Virus record (IMG/VR): IMGVR_UViG_3300044632_000390
Location: 1-46,757 of that record
Direction: 5' to 3' (one strand)
Origin: a virus
DNA: 46,757 nt
Part shown: positions 32,878 to 38,440 of the stretch, piece after piece
Position numbering within the stretch: the first letter of the stretch is position 1
Layout of the letters: the number at the start of each line of letters is the position of its first letter
Notes under the pieces: model-generated
Told to the model about the DNA's origin: nothing
Seen by the model: only the letters and a program-made list of their open reading frames with translations
The model's database searches: none
Program-made: the position numbers and the translations under genes

Positions 32878-34460
32878 CACAACACCTCACTTTCATCAGA
32901 ATAAGAACATTCCTGTAACATACCCGACTTCGGGCAATATGTCAAGCCAAACGATTCACCAGTTGCTTGTCCGGTGTATCTGTCTTTAATAACACGAAAC
33001 AAGCGCTTGTTCCTTTGCTCTTTGTCATCAGCATTCTTGTTGCCTTCTATGCCAAACATGAAATGGCTCCACCGTGCTATAGCTCTGCTGCCAGTGAAGT
33101 CACGCTCACGTACTCTAGCGCCTTCTTCGTGGCTATCCCCGCCTTGTGGTGTAGTTAAATGAGACACAAAATGAATAATGATTTTATTCCTTTGCGCCAT
33201 GCTTGCCATGTCTGCCATGATGCTATCTAGTGCGCGTCGTTCCTCTTTTTCCTCTGCTAATAGTGCTGTTAGGTGGTCAAGGTAAAACAGTTTAACATCA
33301 TGCGCTTTTGCTAAAAAAGTAATTTTTTGTTTTATTGTAGCCCATTCTTTGTTCCCATCATGCTTAAAAACAAATAATGGTTTTTCTTTCAATCTAATCA
33401 ATGGCTCAGTGTAGTCATCTTTTTTAGCCTTTATGTGATAAACCTTGGCATCAATCTTACCTGCTATTCTCAAAAAAGTTTCTTTCATAGGCTGCTCAAG
33501 AGAAAACACCCCGACAGGTTGCCGCAATACATCCAAATCATACGCTACGCTTTGTGTGAATATGTCTGTCTTACCCATGCCCACACCAGCACCGAAGCCG
33601 TACAATTCCCCCTCACGTCTGCCATGTGTCAGTTTTGTCAGAGTAGGGAACACCCACGGAATGCCGTCTTTCTCATCAGCCAATAGGCTATCTAATATGT
33701 CAGCAAGCTGGACTATTCCTTCAGGCTTGTGCTGTTCTGCATTTTTATATGCGGCTAACCATCCACTAACATCTCCATATAACAAATAGTCATTAGCATC
33801 CTTGAAAAACCCCCCGCTATGTAATATGTGGGTTTTGTGGGGAATGACATCAGCGCATTCTTTAGCTGCTTTCTTTCCGGGTTCATCACCATCAAACGCT
33901 ATAACAATCTTGTCAAAGCTATCCAGATATTCATATTGCCTCTTAAACGAATCTAAAGCCCCATTAGCGCCATTTTCTACGCTCACACATGCTACCGTAC
34001 CTGCAAGCATCTGGAACGCAGCCAAAGCGTCGTATTCGCCTTCTGTGACAATTATGGTTTTGCTGCTGCCAATGGGGAATTTATCTTGACCGAACAAGCC
34101 TACGGTTTTAGAATAACCAGACCAATTAAATTCCTTTTCAGGTGTGCGGTATTTCTTGGCTTTCTTGTATGGAAAGACAACATCGCCATTCTCAAGACAC
34201 TCTACCCCGTACTGGGAACAAGTTTCTTTTGTTAGCTTGCGAGTTTCCAAAAGGTCTATCACTTTTTTCTCCTTCGACTGTTGCCGCTGTACGTTTTCAA
34301 ATTGCTGTTGCCGCTGTACGCCTGTTGCCGCTGGTTGGTAGGCATCCTCTGGTGAACACGCGAAGCAATACGAGTGGCCGTCGCTGTAAACTGCTCGTGC
34401 ATCACTGCTGCCGCACCAGTCACACGCCACATGCTCTGTAAACTCGCTGACTTTACTCAT
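32877..34460 (-). CDS. Primase-helicase (T7 gp4-like)
   Basis: Unwinds DNA and makes primers at the fork. The 527-aa protein has domains in order: zinc-binding Cys13, Cys16, Cys32, Cys35; a TOPRIM primase core with 'T-E-G-E-Y-D-A' (139-145) and 'D-G-D-E-P-G' (190-195); and a RecA-like DnaB/gp4 helicase with Walker A 'G-V-G-M-G-K-T' (292-298), Walker B 'L-F-Y-L-D-H' (about 382-387) and a late 'F-T-G-S-R-A-I' motif. T7 gp4A is 566 aa. Together with the polymerase halves, SSB and clamp-like protein it forms the replisome. Confidence 0.95.
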   Translation of the reverse strand: MSKVSEFTEHVACDWCGSSDARAVYSDGHSYCFACSPEDAYQPAATGVQRQQQFENVQRQQSKEKKVIDLLETRKLTKETCSQYGVECLENGDVVFPYKKAKKYRTPEKEFNWSGYSKTVGLFGQDKFPIGSSKTIIVTEGEYDALAAFQMLAGTVACVSVENGANGALDSFKRQYEYLDSFDKIVIAFDGDEPGKKAAKECADVIPHKTHILHSGGFFKDANDYLLYGDVSGWLAAYKNAEQHKPEGIVQLADILDSLLADEKDGIPWVFPTLTKLTHGRREGELYGFGAGVGMGKTDIFTQSVAYDLDVLRQPVGVFSLEQPMKETFLRIAGKIDAKVYHIKAKKDDYTEPLIRLKEKPLFVFKHDGNKEWATIKQKITFLAKAHDVKLFYLDHLTALLAEEKEERRALDSIMADMASMAQRNKIIIHFVSHLTTPQGGDSHEEGARVRERDFTGSRAIARWSHFMFGIEGNKNADDKEQRNKRLFRVIKDRYTGQATGESFGLTYCPKSGMLQECSYSDESEVL

Positions 34461-34677
34461 TGTAAAACCTCATCATATTAGCCCAAGGATGATAAATCCC
34501 ATCTATTAGCTCGTAACCCGGCACACAATAGGGGGAATATACATTGTACTTTACTTCCTCAAGGTGTAGCGCGTCAATTTTCTTTATCAGGTTTCTGTAT
34601 TTTGACTCATCGCCGCTTATAATCAAAGCCTCCCTGATCTCACAAAGCAAGCCCTTATGTTCGCTAACTGTTGTCAT
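34453..34677 (-). CDS. Small hypothetical protein
   Basis: A 74-aa protein ending in an aromatic-rich stretch ('Y-H-P-W-A-N-M-M-R-F-Y'). It overlaps primase-helicase by 8 nt and its upstream gene by ATGA. Unknown function. Confidence 0.63.
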   Translation of the reverse strand: MTTVSEHKGLLCEIREALIISGDESKYRNLIKKIDALHLEEVKYNVYSPYCVPGYELIDGIYHPWANMMRFYNE

Positions 34678-34859
34678 AGCTTGCTCTCTTTGTCAATTGC
34701 CATAACGACCTGTGCCGCTTGATTGTAACGCGGTTTATATACCTGATACTCTTGATTTACGCACACGTGTCCCATGCATTGCATATACGGCACAAGCGCA
34801 TCCCGCGCCTGTAACAATAGCGCTCTTAGTCGTCTTAGCTCTTCCAATTGTTCATCCAT
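34674..34859 (-). CDS. Small helical hypothetical protein
   Basis: A 61-aa protein, N-terminal Leu/Arg/Glu coiled-coil-like helix (1-22). Follows the lipoprotein-like gene by a few bases. Unknown. Confidence 0.62.
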   Translation of the reverse strand: MDEQLEELRRLRALLLQARDALVPYMQCMGHVCVNQEYQVYKPRYNQAAQVVMAIDKESKL

Positions 34860-34862
34860 TTT

Positions 34863-35144
34863 TTAGGCTCCTTTATGTTTCTTTCCGTCAACGATTAAAC
34901 AAGCGAGATCATCTTTAGGCATAAATTCCATTATTACAATTTCACCTTTCGGGGTTTCCGCAACTAGCGCAAAGCCTAGTGCAGTTTCAAAAGAGATTAT
35001 GCGCTCGGCCTGATGTTGTTTCAGTATTTGCGCCGCCTTAACTATTGTCATGCACGCCACTTCTTTATAAGCCTGTTCTGCAAATGCTGGCGCATAAGTA
35101 CAGGATGCCACCAGTGTTGTTAGCGCTGCTATATAGTGTTTCAT
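34863..35144 (-). CDS. Exported protein, possible lipoprotein
   Basis: A 93-aa protein with a signal sequence: basic start, hydrophobic core (about 4-14), lipobox-like 'V-A-S-C' at 12-15 and also an 'A-F-A' type I site at about 20-22. The mature part is a small alpha/beta domain with two Cys. The ATG at 35144 follows GAAAGGG; the longer frame from 35177 is rejected. An exported early protein is typical of superinfection exclusion or envelope modification, which is inference. Confidence 0.7.
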   Translation of the reverse strand: MKHYIAALTTLVASCTYAPAFAEQAYKEVACMTIVKAAQILKQHQAERIISFETALGFALVAETPKGEIVIMEFMPKDDLACLIVDGKKHKGA

Positions 35145-35168
35145 TTCGTACCCTTTCAAGTAAAGATA

Positions 35169-35187
35169 GGCGACCATATAGGCCGCC
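35169..35187 (-). promoter_or_regulatory. Hairpin upstream of the exported-protein gene
   Basis: A 7-bp stem with one G-U pair on the minus strand (35181-35187 with 35169-35175, 5-nt loop) located 25 nt before the start codon. No T tract, so more likely an mRNA processing or translation-control hairpin than a terminator. Confidence 0.45.
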
Positions 35188-35192
35188 CCTAA

Positions 35193-35255
35193 TTATCTGC
35201 GGAAAACCCGGCAAAGTAAAGCTAAGAGAGAGGAGAATAGCATTATAACGATCAA
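35193..35255 (-). CDS. Possible 20-aa membrane peptide
   Basis: TTG-started tiny frame overlapping the upstream stop, 'M-L-F-S-S-L-L-A-L-L' core and basic end. Ribosome-binding evidence is weak (GGAGG is too close to the TTG and 13 nt from the internal ATG), so this is tentative. Confidence 0.25.
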   Translation of the reverse strand: MIVIMLFSSLLALLCRVFRR

Positions 35256-35476
35256 GCCTCCCCCCGTATCTCTTCGATTGGCGTTATTGGCTTCCAGTCT
35301 TTCAGTAATTGCCACGCCGTATACTTACGATTTACGCGCTTTGCATGCTTTTGTGCCAATGCTCTAATGCTTGCAAGCGACAAGCGCCCATCTACCGGAC
35401 AAATAGAATCACTACCAAGCGCACAATCTACGCGGCCTCCGGTTTTTCGTTCGTAGAACTTAATCAGTTTTGACAT
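35252..35476 (-). CDS. Small basic hypothetical protein
   Basis: A 74-aa protein, Lys/Arg-rich with two Cys ('D-C-A-L-G-S-D-S-I-C'). GGGGGGAG precedes the ATG. Possible nucleic-acid binder, unproven. Confidence 0.65.
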   Translation of the reverse strand: MSKLIKFYERKTGGRVDCALGSDSICPVDGRLSLASIRALAQKHAKRVNRKYTAWQLLKDWKPITPIEEIRGEA

Positions 35477-35615
35477 TGCTCCCCCCTTTCTTTATGAGTT
35501 TACAGTCTTTCTCTGACAATAGCTCGATTTCCTCCGGCTCTTCAATGAACCTTACAAAATCCCTGTCAGTGATATGCTCAAAAACAGACTCGTATAATTT
35601 TTCAAGTGTCAACAT
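35460..35615 (-). CDS. Small acidic hypothetical protein (51 aa)
   Basis: Helical, Glu/Asp-rich; it overlaps the next gene by 17 nt and supplies its Shine-Dalgarno within its last codons. GCGAGGC lies before the ATG. No family. Confidence 0.58.
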   Translation of the reverse strand: MLTLEKLYESVFEHITDRDFVRFIEEPEEIELLSEKDCKLIKKGGSNVKTD

Positions 35616-35616
35616 T

Positions 35617-35889
35617 CTATGCCTCGCATATGTCGTAGTCGTTGTCCTGCTCGTAATTTAATAAATCGTCATACTCTTTTCGCCATTCTAGGTATTCATA
35701 AAAGGCAGCGTCATACGTGCTATCTTCTACAGCTTGCGCCCAGTTTGCCACTTTAACAGGGGTAAATTGAGAACCAAACTTAAGCAGAATTTGATACATT
35801 TTTTCTTTACAGTGGTCTTTAGCCTTCTCTACTTTGTCGTGCTTTGTGCCATCTCGTAAAACGAAAGTTACAGAATAGATCCGTTGCAT
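35617..35889 (-). CDS. Hypothetical protein
   Basis: A 90-aa acidic protein with many Tyr, and a beta hairpin start ('I-Y-S-V-T-F-V-L-R-D-G-T'). Unknown function. Confidence 0.65.
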   Translation of the reverse strand: MQRIYSVTFVLRDGTKHDKVEKAKDHCKEKMYQILLKFGSQFTPVKVANWAQAVEDSTYDAAFYEYLEWRKEYDDLLNYEQDNDYDICEA

Positions 35890-35890
35890 T

Positions 35891-36262
35891 TTATGCCTCG
35901 CTTTCTTCCAGTGCTGGCAGCTCGCCCAGCCTGCCTATGTTTTTCGCAACGTCGCGCAACCATTCCTGATCTTCATGATGCATGCACGGGTACTCCCTGA
36001 CTTGCTCATCAAAGAACCCTTCGATTCCGTGGTATGGTGAAAAATAAAAAGATTCTAATTTACAACCGCTCACCATACAACACTGATAATCACTATTGAC
36101 TAAAAACACGTTACCGCTTTGTTTATTAAATCCAATTTTTACGCCGTCATCATCAAAATCAATAGGCAAGCCGTGAGACCCCCATGCGTTCAGGATGTCG
36201 CGCACCATTTCGCGCTCTCGTGCGAATCCTAGTATTTCGCTCAAGTTTTCAGTGTAAGACAT
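35891..36262 (-). CDS. Hypothetical protein
   Basis: A 123-aa acidic protein with five Cys/His-containing spots and 'D-F-D-D-D-G-V-K-I-G-F'. AAAGGG precedes the ATG. No family recognised; acidic early proteins sometimes mimic DNA, but nothing specific supports that here. Confidence 0.65.
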   Translation of the reverse strand: MSYTENLSEILGFAREREMVRDILNAWGSHGLPIDFDDDGVKIGFNKQSGNVFLVNSDYQCCMVSGCKLESFYFSPYHGIEGFFDEQVREYPCMHHEDQEWLRDVAKNIGRLGELPALEESEA

Positions 36263-36274
36263 AATAAACCCTTT

Positions 36275-36343
36275 TCAAATAAGACAAACAAAAAGAAACA
36301 CTCCAATAAATGATAGACCTGATAGAAAATCATCGGCACTCAT
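36275..36343 (-). CDS. Possible 22-aa membrane peptide
   Basis: ATGA overlap with the clamp-like gene stop, AAGG 7 nt upstream, hydrophobic from residue 7 to the end. It fills the gap before the 123-aa gene. Small size keeps this tentative. Confidence 0.4.
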   Translation of the reverse strand: MSADDFLSGLSFIGVFLFVCLI

Positions 36344-36936
36344 GCTTGCACCTTAGCCAATCCGCGCTCGAAGTCTGATGATTCTGGCGCATCGTGGCGC
36401 ACTGGCATAATGACAGCATAAAATGATTTCTCATTGTCAACATAAACACCGCAGTTGGTGCCTTGCTGCGCCAGATAGCCGTGCTGCTGTGCTGTGCCTA
36501 GTATTTTCTGGGCTTTTGCTAGATCAGCTAAGTACTCAGGCATATAGTGCGCTGGCTGGATCTGTGGTAATAATTGCTTCGGCATTACGCGCCGATAGTC
36601 GGGATATTTCCCGTTAACCTCTGGCACTGTAATAAAGCCAGCGCCCGTTGTTCTAACTTTAAGCTGGCGCGTTGCGCCTTCAATTATCTCAAGCTCGAAT
36701 GTCTGCGCCTTTTGTTTGCAAAGCTGCTTCACTGTTTCGCTAGGCATGATAATTTCATCCCTATTAGTGTATTTTTTCTTGCAAACGATGTGCATTCTGT
36801 GGCCATCAGTGCCGACAAGTCTGTATCCTTCGCCATCCAGCTCGAATGACACACCGTTAAGATAATTTCTAATGTCTTTATTAGCCATTGCTAGGCTGAC
36901 GGCTTGTAAGTCTTTTGTTGCGATAGTGTAAATCAT
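36340..36936 (-). CDS. Sliding clamp-like protein (DNA polymerase III beta-type fold)
   Basis: A 198-aa protein with beta-clamp motifs: 'R-N-Y-L-N-G-V-S-F-E-L' then 'L-V-G-T-D-G-H-R-M' (about 27-53), 'I-I-M-P-S-E-T-V' (69-76), and 'N-G-K-Y-P-D-Y-R-R-V-M-P' (about 112-123). Bacterial clamps have three domains (about 366 aa), so this is a shortened version covering roughly the middle domain and part of the last. The ATG at 36936 has AAGGAG at 8 nt, and the longer in-frame reading is rejected. It may give the phage polymerase processivity in place of host thioredoxin or the full host clamp, or it may target the host clamp. Confidence 0.8.
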   Translation of the reverse strand: MIYTIATKDLQAVSLAMANKDIRNYLNGVSFELDGEGYRLVGTDGHRMHIVCKKKYTNRDEIIMPSETVKQLCKQKAQTFELEIIEGATRQLKVRTTGAGFITVPEVNGKYPDYRRVMPKQLLPQIQPAHYMPEYLADLAKAQKILGTAQQHGYLAQQGTNCGVYVDNEKSFYAVIMPVRHDAPESSDFERGLAKVQA

Positions 36937-36949
36937 TTTTAATGCTCCT

Positions 36950-37102
36950 TTATAGACACAAAATAAATAAAACCGCTGCTGTAAAAATAATACTGATAAT
37001 CGGAACAACTGTTACGTGTTTTTCTCTTGGCTTTTTTCTGGCATGGTACATTGTGGGCTTCTCTTGTAATGCTTGCCATGCGTTGTAGTCTCTGTGATGC
37101 AT
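36950..37102 (-). CDS. Small protein with C-terminal membrane anchor (50 aa)
   Basis: Basic, His-rich N-terminal half and a hydrophobic C-terminal span (about 31-50). AAGGAG fits ATG 37102 best; ATG 37108 is two codons earlier. The long in-frame reading to 37159 overlaps the upstream gene without its own Shine-Dalgarno. Confidence 0.58.
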   Translation of the reverse strand: MHHRDYNAWQALQEKPTMYHARKKPREKHVTVVPIISIIFTAAVLFILCL

Positions 37103-37121
37103 TTTCATTGCTCCTTCTTGG

Positions 37122-37451
37122 TTATTGATTAGCTTCAGTTTGTGAAATGTGAAAGACATAAGTAACCTTTGGGCGCATTTCTTCCTCGCATGCCTTAGTA
37201 GTATATTTTACCCAAGTTAGAACCTTAACACCTTTAACACCTTTTTTTACGTGCCTGTTGAGCGCTTTCCATGCGTGAAAAGTAAAGACATTCTCTCTAG
37301 GTTTAATGTCTTGAACCGGGATTCCCATTTGTGATAGACCTTCGATAATCGAAGCATAGTTTCTTATATCCAGCAGCGAGTTTGCGAAGCTCTGGTTTGT
37401 TGTAGCATTGTGCAATGCCTGTTGTGCTATCTCTTGCTGTTTCATTTTCAT
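37122..37451 (-). CDS. ArdC N-terminal-like protein (ssDNA-binding antirestriction domain)
   Basis: First gene of the leftward block. The 109-aa protein carries the conserved ArdC N-terminal (DUF1738-type) pattern: 'V-F-T-F-H-A-W-K-A-L-N-R-H-V-K-K-G' (about 55-71), 'G-V-K-V-L' and the closing 'V-F-H-I-S-Q-T-E' (about 99-106). ArdC proteins protect incoming DNA from type I/II restriction. The metallopeptidase domain is absent here. Being first out of the early promoter matches the place of Ocr (0.3) in T7. An ATG at 37445 fits AAGGA better than 37451. Confidence 0.68.
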   Translation of the reverse strand: MKMKQQEIAQQALHNATTNQSFANSLLDIRNYASIIEGLSQMGIPVQDIKPRENVFTFHAWKALNRHVKKGVKGVKVLTWVKYTTKACEEEMRPKVTYVFHISQTEANQ

Positions 37452-37480
37452 TTTCCTTCAAAGTTTGTTTCGATGAGTGA

Positions 37481-37509
37481 ATAGTAAACCTCCATTTTTA
37501 GCATGTCAA
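37481..37509 (-). promoter_or_regulatory. Leftward early promoter (sigma-70-like)
   Basis: TTGACA (37509-37504), 17-nt spacer, TACTAT (37486-37481). Transcription would start near 37474, about 25 nt before the ArdC-like gene. A perfect -35 and ideal spacing fit strong early use of host polymerase. Confidence 0.7.
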
Positions 37510-37526
37510 CTCATAAACCCCCATTC

Positions 37527-37542
37527 TTACAAACTGTTACAC
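37527..37542 (-). repeat. 16-bp site, copy 1 (inverted relative to 38286-38301)
   Basis: Reads GTGTAACAGTTTGTAA on the minus strand; the copy at 38286-38301 reads GTGTAACAATTTGTAA on the plus strand. It lies 18 nt upstream of the early -35 box, a usual place for an activator or repressor. Confidence 0.7.
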
Positions 37543-37553
37543 ATTTGTGTTGT

Positions 37554-37570
37554 GTTGTATAAAAACAACA
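37554..37570 (+). repeat. 17-bp direct repeat, copy 1
   Basis: GTTGTATAAAAACAACA, repeated at 38065-38081 with one change (T to C). It contains a GTTG/CAAC inverted repeat, so it could be an operator. Confidence 0.65.
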
Positions 37571-37617
37571 TATAAGACACAGCATTATTGCATTGTCTTA
37601 TGCTGTATGGTAAGCAT

Positions 37618-37646
37618 TTGACAAGCGCTCAGAAAGTCTGTATAGT
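37618..37646 (+). promoter_or_regulatory. Rightward sigma-70-like promoter
   Basis: TTGACA (37618-37623), 17-nt spacer, TATAGT (37641-37646). Predicted start near 37653, exactly at the first hairpin of the leader region. Confidence 0.72.
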
Positions 37647-37652
37647 TATATT

Positions 37653-37838
37653 ACATTCTAGATTATTGAGAATGTACCGCTTGGAGGCCAGCGGGGTAGA
37701 ACTTTCTAGGGTATCTATGAAAACGGGGTAATCCTCAGGTGACATTAAAAAACATCCCCCCGACAATCTGAACTAGACAATCATATTGCGTTATCTAATA
37801 AGCCCGGCGGTATCAATAAAACCGGGGAACAAGATAAC
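37653..37838 (+). ncRNA. Candidate structured leader or small RNA from the rightward promoter
   Basis: Successive hairpins: ACATTCT/AGAATGT (37653-37659 with 37669-37675), CCGCT/AGCGG (37677-37681 with 37690-37694), CGGGG/CCCCG (37724-37728 with 37758-37762), and a nested pair GTTATCT/AGATAAC (37790-37796 with 37832-37838) enclosing CCCGG/CCGGG. No ORF. The 3' end is unclear; a weak AU-rich hairpin with T tract at 37955-37980 could end it. Confidence 0.5.
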
Positions 37839-37879
37839 AAGCTGGAGCAAATAGAATAATGACCTATTTGTTTGGGCAG

Positions 37880-37910
37880 CCTAGAGATACATATATATAT
37901 GTCACCTAGG
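37880..37910. repeat. Large palindrome with AT core
   Basis: A perfect 14-bp palindrome ACATATATATATGT (37889-37902) sits inside CCTAG/CTAGG arms (37880-37884 and 37906-37910). Candidate origin-unwinding or protein-binding element. Confidence 0.65.
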
Positions 37911-37954
37911 ATGGCCTCGCTTTGCCTAATGAAACACATTAGACATTATGCATT

Positions 37955-37980
37955 AAACTATAAGTATATGGTTTTTCTTT
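37955..37980 (+). terminator. Weak AU-rich terminator-like hairpin
   Basis: 8-bp stem AAACTATA with TATGGTTT (one G-U), AGTA loop, then TTCTTT. It could end the RNA starting near 37653, but stem strength is low. Confidence 0.35.
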
Positions 37981-38001
37981 TCTTTATGGAAAACATTACA
38001 C

Positions 38002-38040
38002 TAGAGTTTAAAGGCATAAGGCACTATAGTGGAAACTCTA
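38002..38040. repeat. Nested inverted repeats
   Basis: TAGAGTTT (38002-38009) pairs with AAACTCTA (38033-38040), and the loop holds the 10-bp palindrome CACTATAGTG (38022-38031). Possible cruciform, operator or RNA hairpin. Confidence 0.6.
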
Positions 38041-38064
38041 AGGGTTATAACACAAATGACCTTT

Positions 38065-38081
38065 GTTGCATAAAAACAACA
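38065..38081 (+). repeat. 17-bp direct repeat, copy 2
   Basis: GTTGCATAAAAACAACA, directly abutting the 11-bp tandem array. See 37554-37570. Confidence 0.65.
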
Positions 38082-38236
38082 CTAATGTACCTCTAATGTA
38101 CCTCTAATGTACCTCTAATGTACCTCTAATGTACCTCTAATGTACCTCTAATGTACCTCTAATGTACCTCTAATGTACCTCTAATGTACCTCTAATGTAC
38201 CTCTAATGTACCACAATGCACCATAATGTACCATTA
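38082..38236 (+). repeat. Tandem array of 11-bp repeats (CTAATGTACCT), iteron-like
   Basis: Twelve units begin at 38082 and every 11 bases to 38203, identical except that the last ends in CCA. Two to three decayed copies follow (to about 38236). Unit length is one helical turn, as with initiator-protein iterons. No CRISPR-like spacers are present. Confidence 0.92.
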
Positions 38237-38255
38237 ATGGCAAGACAAGCTTGCT

Positions 38256-38302
38256 TGTAACCAAATGTAACACAATGAGCCACAAGTGTAACAATTTGTA
38301 AC
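38256..38302 (+). promoter_or_regulatory. Four helically phased TGTAAC sites
   Basis: GTAAC begins at 38257, 38267, 38288 and 38298, spaced 10, 21 and 10 bases, so all lie on one DNA face. The last two form the 16-bp site shared in inverted orientation with 37527-37542. Confidence 0.55.
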
Positions 38303-38306
38303 TTGC

Positions 38307-38338
38307 GGGGGTCACATAGGGGGCTGGGGGTGCTGAGG
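38307..38338 (+). other. G-rich tract
   Basis: Three runs of five G (38307-38311, 38319-38323, 38326-38330) and a trailing GG within 32 bases of an otherwise AT-rich region. A two-layer quadruplex is possible. Confidence 0.5.
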
Positions 38339-38440
38339 ACTTTTATGATGACACTCGAGAAAATCCCACAGAAATTATCAAGTTTCAGAGAAATGTTGTA
38401 AAAGTATCACAAAAGCCACAAATGACAGGAAAACATCTAA

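Larger units (their letters stand above)
37452..38440. other. Bidirectional control region (no genes), likely early promoters and replication origin
   Basis: 990 bp without a credible gene; the only longer frame (37872-38096) overlaps palindromes and lacks a Shine-Dalgarno. It separates the leftward early block from the rightward late block and holds divergent promoters, a hairpin-rich leader, palindromes, 12 tandem 11-bp repeats, phased GTAAC sites and a G-rich tract, each listed separately. Iteron-like repeats next to AT-rich palindromes are typical of origins, which is inference. Confidence 0.75.

Noticed and set aside
36937-37008. N-terminal extension of the clamp-like protein.
   Set aside because: It lies in the neighbouring membrane-peptide region, and AAGGAG is placed for ATG 36936.
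38022-38031. CACTATAG resembles the core of the T7 RNA polymerase promoter.
   Set aside because: Only eight bases match, it is the half of a perfect palindrome, no other copies were noticed and no T7-type polymerase gene exists in the window.
37872-38096. 74-aa plus-strand frame in the control region.
   Set aside because: No Shine-Dalgarno, crosses palindromes and the start of the repeat array, and the sequence is low in coding character.
38082-38213. Tandem repeats as a CRISPR array.
   Set aside because: Units are 11 bp and contiguous with no spacers and no cas genes; the Cas4-like nuclease at 27597 is a lone phage exonuclease.
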